26,915 nucleotides of DNA from the NCBI GenBank assembly GCA_014382085.1, contig JACNKJ010000157.1, forward strand, positions 1 through 26,915. Reading direction: 5' to 3'. Made by a program: the position numbers and the translations under genes. The DNA is from a bacterium. Lineage in GTDB: Bacteria > Krumholzibacteriota > Krumholzibacteriia > JACNKJ01. This document shows positions 22,676 to 26,915 of this stretch, piece by piece. The notes beneath the pieces are model-generated. The model did not search any database. It was given only the letters and a program-made list of their open reading frames with translations, and was not told where the DNA came from. The stretch's first letter is position 1; every line of letters starts with the position of its first letter.

Positions 22676-24103
22676 CTATTGATTTTCCACGAACTCCATC
22701 CCGGCCTTGAGGGCCAGGTAGTTCGCGTCGACGAGATTCTTGCGCTTGAGAGCCTTGGGAATGGTTTGCTCCATGGCCTCGCGACTCAAGATGCCCGTCT
22801 GCGCCAGATAGGCGCCGGTCATGACCGTGTTGGCCATGCGCGTGTTTCCCAATCCGTCGGCGATCTTGGTGGCCGGCACGGCGAGCACTTCGATATCCGT
22901 TCTCGTGGGCTCCACGTCGATGATGGTGGAGTCGTACATGAGCAGTCCGCCGGTTTTTACATCCGCTTCGAATTTCTCCAGACTCGGACGGTTGAAGGCC
23001 ATGAGCACATCGGGATGGCTCACGGTGGGGCTGCCGATTTCCTGATCGCTAATGTTCACGAAGCAGTAAGCCGTGCCTCCACGCATCTCGGGTCCGTAGC
23101 TGGGAATCCAACTGCTGTGGTAACCCTGCTCCATGGCGGAGTTGGCCAGCATGGCGCCCGCCGACAGGATGCCCTGCCCACCGAATCCGGCCAGCTTGAT
23201 GCTCGGATTTCTGTAGCTGTCCTTTTTGTACTCGCTGGGGAAGAGCTTGGGGTCGGGGACGTTGAGGTCCAAGGCCTCGCTGACTTCCTCGGCGCTATTG
23301 TCGCGGGGTGTCCGGTGCCAGCTTTCCCGCTCATCGCGAATGTCCTTCTTCACACCCAAGGGGAAGAAGGGCTGCATGTTCTCGAGCATCCACTCGTACT
23401 GATTCTTGGGATCCACCTTCCAGCCGGAAGGACAGGCTGCCAGGGTCTCGACCATTGAGAATCCCTTGCCATCCATTTGGCACTGAAGCGCTTTGCGGAT
23501 GGCCATGCGCGTTTTGGCGATGCTCTTGTTGTCCCAGACCGCCGTGCGCTCGATGTAGGTGGGGCCGTCGAGAGTGGCCAGCAGTTCGCTCACCTTCATG
23601 GGCGGGCCTTCGTTGTCTTCATCGCGCCCATAAGGTGTGGTGGTGGTCTTCATGCCCGGCAAGGTGGTGGGGGCCATCTGTCCGCCGGTCATGCCGTAGA
23701 TGGCGTTGTTCACGAAGAAGACTGTGATGTGCTCCCCGCGATTGGCCGCCTGCAGGATGTTGTTTCCGCCGATGGCCGCCAGGTCTCCATCGCCTTGATA
23801 GCTTACAACAATGGCCTTGGGATTGGCGCGTTTGAGCGCTGTGGCCACGGCAGGTGCACGACCGTGGGCGACTTGGATGTTTCCCGTCTTGAAGTAGTAG
23901 TAGACGAAGACCGAGCATCCCACGGGGCTCACCATGATCACCCGATCCTGGATGCCCAGATCTTCGATGGCCTCGGCGATGAGCTTGTGAATGACCCCGT
24001 GTCCGCAACCGGGGCAATAGTGCGTATTGCTCTTGTCGCCCGGCTTGCGCTCGAACTTTTCGTAGAAGCCCTTGGGACGTTCCAGAACCAGCTTCTTGGG
24101 CAT
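22676..24103 (-). CDS. 2-oxoacid:ferredoxin oxidoreductase, fused beta (TPP) and gamma subunits
   Basis: 475 residues. The beta part (about 1-285) has [4Fe-4S] ligands C30, C33 (HYCPGCGHG), C63 and C224, and the thiamine diphosphate/Mg motif SYQGDGDLAAIGGNNILQAA (101-120) with VNNAIYGMTGG (131-141). After a hydrophilic linker around 286-300 comes the gamma part (302-475), opening IKLAGFGGQGILSAGAMLAN and containing SYGPEMRGGTAY, which in most organisms is a separate subunit. AGGAGG just upstream of the ATG overlaps the stop of the alpha gene, giving tight coupling. With alpha and delta it oxidatively decarboxylates a 2-oxoacid to the acyl-CoA, reducing ferredoxin. VOR-type substrates are branched-chain 2-oxoacids, but 2-oxoglutarate use cannot be excluded. 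It ends before an intrinsic terminator. Confidence 0.92.
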   Translation of the reverse strand: MPKKLVLERPKGFYEKFERKPGDKSNTHYCPGCGHGVIHKLIAEAIEDLGIQDRVIMVSPVGCSVFVYYYFKTGNIQVAHGRAPAVATALKRANPKAIVVSYQGDGDLAAIGGNNILQAANRGEHITVFFVNNAIYGMTGGQMAPTTLPGMKTTTTPYGRDEDNEGPPMKVSELLATLDGPTYIERTAVWDNKSIAKTRMAIRKALQCQMDGKGFSMVETLAACPSGWKVDPKNQYEWMLENMQPFFPLGVKKDIRDERESWHRTPRDNSAEEVSEALDLNVPDPKLFPSEYKKDSYRNPSIKLAGFGGQGILSAGAMLANSAMEQGYHSSWIPSYGPEMRGGTAYCFVNISDQEIGSPTVSHPDVLMAFNRPSLEKFEADVKTGGLLMYDSTIIDVEPTRTDIEVLAVPATKIADGLGNTRMANTVMTGAYLAQTGILSREAMEQTIPKALKRKNLVDANYLALKAGMEFVENQ

Positions 24104-24112
24104 GGCTTCCTC

Positions 24113-25180
24113 CTAAGCGCTTACATCAGCGGCGGCGCTGAGATGAGTTTTGGCGACTTCGTAGACTTCCTCGACCGTAGGCACGTTGCCGCCCTGGCGT
24201 CCGTAGAATTCCACCGGGATGGAACCGTTCAAGGCCAGGCGAACGTCGTCGACCATTTGTCCGAAATTCAGTTCCACCGTGAGGATCTTGTTCGCGGTCC
24301 CCGCCACTTCGCGGATGGCATCTTTGGGGAAGGGCCAGAGAGTTTTCGGTCGAAGCAGGCCGATCTTCAATCCCTCATCGCGCGCGCGATCCACTACGGA
24401 ACGCAGAATGCGGCTGACGATGCCGAAGCCCATGAGCACCAGTTCCGCATCGTCGCACTGGTAGGCTTCGTAACGAATCTCCTCCGCCTCGATCTTGCGA
24501 TACTTGGCCTGGAGGTGGGCGTTGTGCGCCTCGAGCTCGTCGGTGTCCAGGAAGATAGAGCTGACAAGGTTTTCATCCATATTGAATCCCTCGGTGAGGG
24601 ACCATTCCTTGCGTGGCAGTTTGCCCACGGATTCGCCGAATTCAACGGGCTCCATCATTTGACCGATGTAGCCGTCGGTGAGCAGCACCACGGGGTTGCG
24701 CCACTTGTCGGCCAGGTCGAAAGCTAGGCGAGTGAAGTCGGCCATTTCCTGCGCGCTGTTGGGTGCTAGGACGATGAGTTCATAGCTTCCGTGGCCGCCG
24801 CCCTTGACGATCTGGTTGTAGTCGCTCTGCTCGGGGGCGATGTTCCCCAGTCCCGGTCCGCCGCGCATGACGTCGACGATGAGACAGGGCAATTCCGCAC
24901 CCGCCAGATAGCTCATGCCTTCCTGTTTCAAGCTGATGCCCGGCGAGGAAGACGCGGTCATGGTGCGCTCGCCCGCAGCGGCGGCACCGTAGACCATGTT
25001 GATGGAAGCGATTTCGCTCTCGGCCTGAAGGAAGGTGCGTCCCAGTCGCGGGAAGAACAGGGCTCCCGCGTGGGCGATCTCACTGGCCGGCGTGATGGGG
25101 TAACCGTAGAAGGATTGGCATCCGGCGAGAAGGGCGGCCTTCACCACTGCCTCGTTGCCTTTGATCAATTCCTTGGCCAT
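24113..25180 (-). CDS. vorB: 2-oxoacid:ferredoxin oxidoreductase alpha subunit, VorB-type
   Basis: 355 residues from ATG at 25180, preceded by GAGGAG. A longer open frame upstream overlaps the ferredoxin gene and is rejected. Family signatures: FYGYPITPASEIA (24-36), FLQAESEIASINMVYGAAAA, SSSPGISLKQEGMSYLAGAE, MRGGPGLGNIAPEQSDYNQI, KGGGHGSYELIVLAP and GYIGQMMEPVEF. These match the single-chain alpha (domains I-II) of 3-methyl-2-oxobutanoate:ferredoxin oxidoreductases annotated VorB, and also resemble KorA. The alpha chain forms the substrate channel with the TPP-bearing beta chain. Gene order delta-alpha-beta/gamma with gaps of 8 and 9 bp shows one operon. The VOR assignment over KOR rests on motif resemblance only. 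Confidence 0.9.
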   Translation of the reverse strand: MAKELIKGNEAVVKAALLAGCQSFYGYPITPASEIAHAGALFFPRLGRTFLQAESEIASINMVYGAAAAGERTMTASSSPGISLKQEGMSYLAGAELPCLIVDVMRGGPGLGNIAPEQSDYNQIVKGGGHGSYELIVLAPNSAQEMADFTRLAFDLADKWRNPVVLLTDGYIGQMMEPVEFGESVGKLPRKEWSLTEGFNMDENLVSSIFLDTDELEAHNAHLQAKYRKIEAEEIRYEAYQCDDAELVLMGFGIVSRILRSVVDRARDEGLKIGLLRPKTLWPFPKDAIREVAGTANKILTVELNFGQMVDDVRLALNGSIPVEFYGRQGGNVPTVEEVYEVAKTHLSAAADVSA

Positions 25181-25188
25181 GGATCTCC

Positions 25189-25434
25189 TCAGGCGGCGTC
25201 GTGCTCGGCGCCCTTCTTGTAAACAGTAATGGCGGCGGGCTCGGGGCAGGCGTAGAAGCACATGCCGCATCCGGTGCAGCCCTCGCCCGTGTAATCGGCG
25301 GGGTGGTATCCCTTGGAGTTGAAACCGTCGATCTGGAAGAGCACGTCCTGGGGGCAGGATATGACACAGAGGCCGCAACCTTTGCAGTGCTCGGGAGATA
25401 CGACTGTGATGGCTTCTTCGAGAATCTTGCTCAT
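25189..25434 (-). CDS. 2-oxoacid:ferredoxin oxidoreductase delta subunit, 2x[4Fe-4S] ferredoxin
   Basis: 81 residues, first gene of the operon, with GGAGG about 6 bases before the ATG. Two complete cluster motifs are present: C17-x2-C20-x2-C23-x3-C27-P and C53-x2-C56-x2-C59-x3-C63-P. The two sets are separated by a longer insert (FQIDGFNSKGYHPADYTGEG) than in free clostridial ferredoxins, as is usual for the PorD/VorD/KorD subunit. It passes electrons from the TPP site to external ferredoxin. The C-terminus YKKGAEHDAA is short and charged. Confidence 0.92.
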   Translation of the reverse strand: MSKILEEAITVVSPEHCKGCGLCVISCPQDVLFQIDGFNSKGYHPADYTGEGCTGCGMCFYACPEPAAITVYKKGAEHDAA

Positions 25435-25491
25435 GGGGCCTCCGTCAAAGCTGGCTTTCCGTGGAGAAGGCGCTCGGGACCGGCGGGAAGC

Positions 25492-25558
25492 ATTCAGGAG
25501 AAAGCGACCTGAATTCCGCGCGTCCGGTCAAAGTATGGCAATCATCGCTAACTGTCAA
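25492..25558 (-). promoter_or_regulatory. candidate promoter and inverted repeat in the VOR operon leader
   Basis: The 312-bp gap 25435-25746 holds no gene. On the minus strand TTGACA (25558-25553), 17 bp and TACTTT (25535-25530) form a modest promoter, with transcription starting near 25523. Just inside the transcript lies a perfect 7-bp inverted repeat ATTCAGG/CCTGAAT (25492-25498 and 25508-25514, 9-base loop), which could be an operator or a leader hairpin. The far end of the gap is the heptamer hairpin at 25651-25747. Confidence 0.4.
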
Positions 25559-25650
25559 GATAGCCAGACTTAGCCCAGCTTCTTCGATATTGCACAAATT
25601 CAGCAGCGACAAGTGCTTAACAATTACCATAAAACGAGCGGGAATGCAAA

Positions 25651-25747
25651 GAACTAAGAACTGAGAACTAGGAACTGAGAACTAAGAGCCCTCCCCGGGC
25701 TGGGGAGGGCTCTTAGTTCTCAGTTCCTAGTTCTCAGTTCCCAGTCC
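25651..25747. repeat. large hairpin made of heptamer tandem repeats
   Basis: The left arm has five heptamers at 25651-25685: GAACTAA, GAACTGA, GAACTAG, GAACTGA, GAACTAA. Then come GAGCCCTCCCC, a 5-base loop GGGCT (25697-25701), GGGGAGGGCTC and five inverted heptamers at 25713-25747: TTAGTTC, TCAGTTC, CTAGTTC, TCAGTTC, CCAGTCC. Arms are perfectly complementary over 39 bp (25658-25696 with 25702-25740). The right arm abuts the stop codon of the ParA-like gene (25747-25749), so it may end that transcript, although no T-run follows. It may alternatively be a dispersed repeat or a protein-binding element. Confidence 0.85.
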
Positions 25748-26796
25748 TAATGCCATCCCTCTTCAATGCCGCCATCGTATTCATCAAGGTTAGGTCTGGT
25801 CACGCGGCAAGTATCCGAGTTGTTCTCGTCGACTTCATCGAGTGAGATAATCTCGTCCTCGCCATTCTTGCTTTTGCCGTTTCCATCGGATTCGTCCTCG
25901 TTGAGGAGAATCTCGCCCGTCGCGGTAAGTATCGGCGAAGGTTTACTGACGGTGGAAATGGCTTCGGTGAACGCATTTTCCCGGAAGTCGTCCATGGGTG
26001 CCGCGCGGCGTTCCTCGGGACGCTTCTCCGTGATTATGCTGGCGAGTAACTCATCAGCCAAGGCGGCGAATGCTTGTGAGGCCACACCGGCCCGATTAAA
26101 CATGTTCACGGGCTTTCCACGCTGGGCCACTTCGGCCAGACGAATACTGCGAGGCACCTGCGTCTCAAAAACCTTGCCCGGATAGGCTTCCCGCACGCGC
26201 TGGGCAACCGAGTTGGCCATGCGGGTGCGCAGGTCGACCTGGTTCAGCACGATTCCGGCGAGTTCGGGCAAGGGCTGATCGCCCTCGCGCATTTCATCCA
26301 TGGCATCGAAGAGACGAGGTAGAGCCTGGAAGGCCAGCTCCTCAACCTGCAAGGGCACCACAAGTGAATCGGCTGCCATGAGGGCTGAAGTTGTGAGCGG
26401 TCCCAGGTTCGGAGGACAGTCGAGCATGATGAAATCGTATTCGCGCTTCACGGGGGCCAGGCCTTCTGCAAGGCTCTCCGGAGAGATGGCCGCCCATGTT
26501 AGAAGCTGCTCTTCTTCATCGCGACTCCATACATTGCTCGTGATAAAGTCGAGATTGTTGATACCGGTTGGATGTATGCTCCTGGCCGGACTGCCGTCAG
26601 GATCGAAAAAATCAAGCAGTCCAAAATCAACCGAGAAGCGCTCCTGACCGAAGCTGCTGATCACACCACACTGAGGGTCCACACCGACGACGAGACATTT
26701 GAATCCCTTGTCGGCGAGAGCGGCAGCGAGATTTACCGCTACCGTCGTTTTGCCCACCCCACCTTTGGGGCAGACGACAGCCACAGAGCGTCCCAT
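25747..26796 (-). CDS. ParA/Soj-family ATPase with acidic C-terminal tail
   Basis: 349 residues from ATG at 26796, with AAGGAG four to five bases upstream. Deviant Walker A KGGVGKTT (11-18, signature K11), switch I region GVDPQCG (38-44) and Walker B FIMLDCPPN (122-130, D126) are all present, as in chromosome-partitioning ParA proteins. The ATPase ends around 265. The following 80 residues are low-complexity and acidic (LLNEDESDGNGKSKNGEDEI and onwards), unlike the usual ~255-residue Soj, and may recruit a partner. No parB or parS is visible: 119 bp remain to the right edge and the left neighbours are metabolic. It may act in chromosome segregation or in positioning another cargo, as orphan ParA/MinD-like ATPases do. 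Confidence 0.9.
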   Translation of the reverse strand: MGRSVAVVCPKGGVGKTTVAVNLAAALADKGFKCLVVGVDPQCGVISSFGQERFSVDFGLLDFFDPDGSPARSIHPTGINNLDFITSNVWSRDEEEQLLTWAAISPESLAEGLAPVKREYDFIMLDCPPNLGPLTTSALMAADSLVVPLQVEELAFQALPRLFDAMDEMREGDQPLPELAGIVLNQVDLRTRMANSVAQRVREAYPGKVFETQVPRSIRLAEVAQRGKPVNMFNRAGVASQAFAALADELLASIITEKRPEERRAAPMDDFRENAFTEAISTVSKPSPILTATGEILLNEDESDGNGKSKNGEDEIISLDEVDENNSDTCRVTRPNLDEYDGGIEEGWH

Positions 26797-26858
26797 GTAA
26801 CTCCTTGAATTGTATTCAGTTACTTGTCTATCTGAGATGTCCCTTGGAGGGAAGACAA

Positions 26859-26887
26859 ATGTTATCGCTTCACCTTTTCATTGGCAA
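26859..26887 (-). promoter_or_regulatory. candidate promoter of the ParA-like gene
   Basis: On the minus strand TTGCCA (26887-26882), 17 bp and TAACAT (26864-26859) give a leader of about 55 bases before the ATG at 26796. The remaining 28 bases to the right edge show no recognisable feature. Confidence 0.45.
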
Positions 26888-26915
26888 GTAGTTTCACCTC
26901 ATGCAGCATGGGCCA

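Noticed and set aside
23477..24727. 416-codon plus-strand open frame (and another at 22667-23458) opposite the VOR genes
   Set aside because: Antisense shadows of genes with unmistakable TPP, Fe-S and VorB motifs; His/Val/Gly-rich composition typical of reversed GC-rich coding sequence.
25181..25378. Upstream extension of the VorB-type alpha subunit
   Set aside because: It runs out of frame through the ferredoxin gene and is Arg-rich; ATG 25180 has GAGGAG upstream and gives the normal family start.
25651..25747. CRISPR array reading of the repeats
   Set aside because: Units are 7 bases with no spacers and the two blocks are mirror-inverted, so it is a hairpin of tandem heptamers.

Overview
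The window is a moderately GC-rich bacterial chromosome segment with compact, often overlapping genes. No tRNA, rRNA, transposase, integrase or CRISPR array was seen. A FlgD-like C-terminal sorting domain, a DUF5916 outer-membrane protein, VorB-type ferredoxin enzymes and a B-C fused complex iron-sulfur molybdoenzyme suggest a Gram-negative (diderm) bacterium, plausibly of the FCB-like or Krumholzibacteriota/Eisenbacteria-like candidate phyla. That placement is inference, because no marker gene is present.

Layout. (1) 1-4122: surface-polysaccharide genes. A truncated GT4 glycosyltransferase runs off the left edge on the minus strand. Divergent from it is an overlapping trio: polysaccharide deacetylase, glycosyltransferase and CapK/PaaK-like adenylate-forming enzyme. 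(2) 4119-6176 (minus): CLC anion channel/transporter with CBS pair and RCK_C-like tail, meeting the CapK gene tail to tail with overlapping stop codons. (3) 6270-12626: what looks like one regulated unit. A strong promoter inside an inverted repeat leads to a 15-codon leader ORF, an ArsR-family regulator, a very large membrane-anchored M16 (PreP-like) zinc protease coupled by ATGA, and a DUF5916 outer-membrane barrel. It ends at a strong terminator. (4) 12724-13416: a single small secreted protein. (5) 13466-16821: a two-gene molybdoenzyme, with a catalytic subunit lacking a Tat signal and a DmsB-DmsC fusion. (6) 16876-20500: two more secreted proteins and an unrecognised 413-residue protein. 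(7) 20509-25434 (minus): an HdrD-like Fe-S/cytochrome b membrane oxidoreductase, and a VOR-type 2-oxoacid:ferredoxin oxidoreductase (delta, alpha, fused beta-gamma). (8) 25651-26915: a large hairpin built of heptamer repeats, then a ParA-like ATPase (minus) and its promoter.

Together the right half describes an anaerobic or microaerophilic electron economy: 2-oxoacid oxidation to ferredoxin, an Hdr/NarI-like membrane oxidoreductase and a quinone-linked molybdoenzyme. The left half builds and remodels the cell surface.

The best candidates for something undescribed are: the ArsR / M16 protease / DUF5916 barrel unit with its leader ORF and operator; an ungapped C-terminal signature (S-x-A-x-D-x3-W-x2-[VI]-K-x-L-Y-stop) shared by two otherwise different secreted proteins; and the heptamer-repeat hairpin at 25651-25747.
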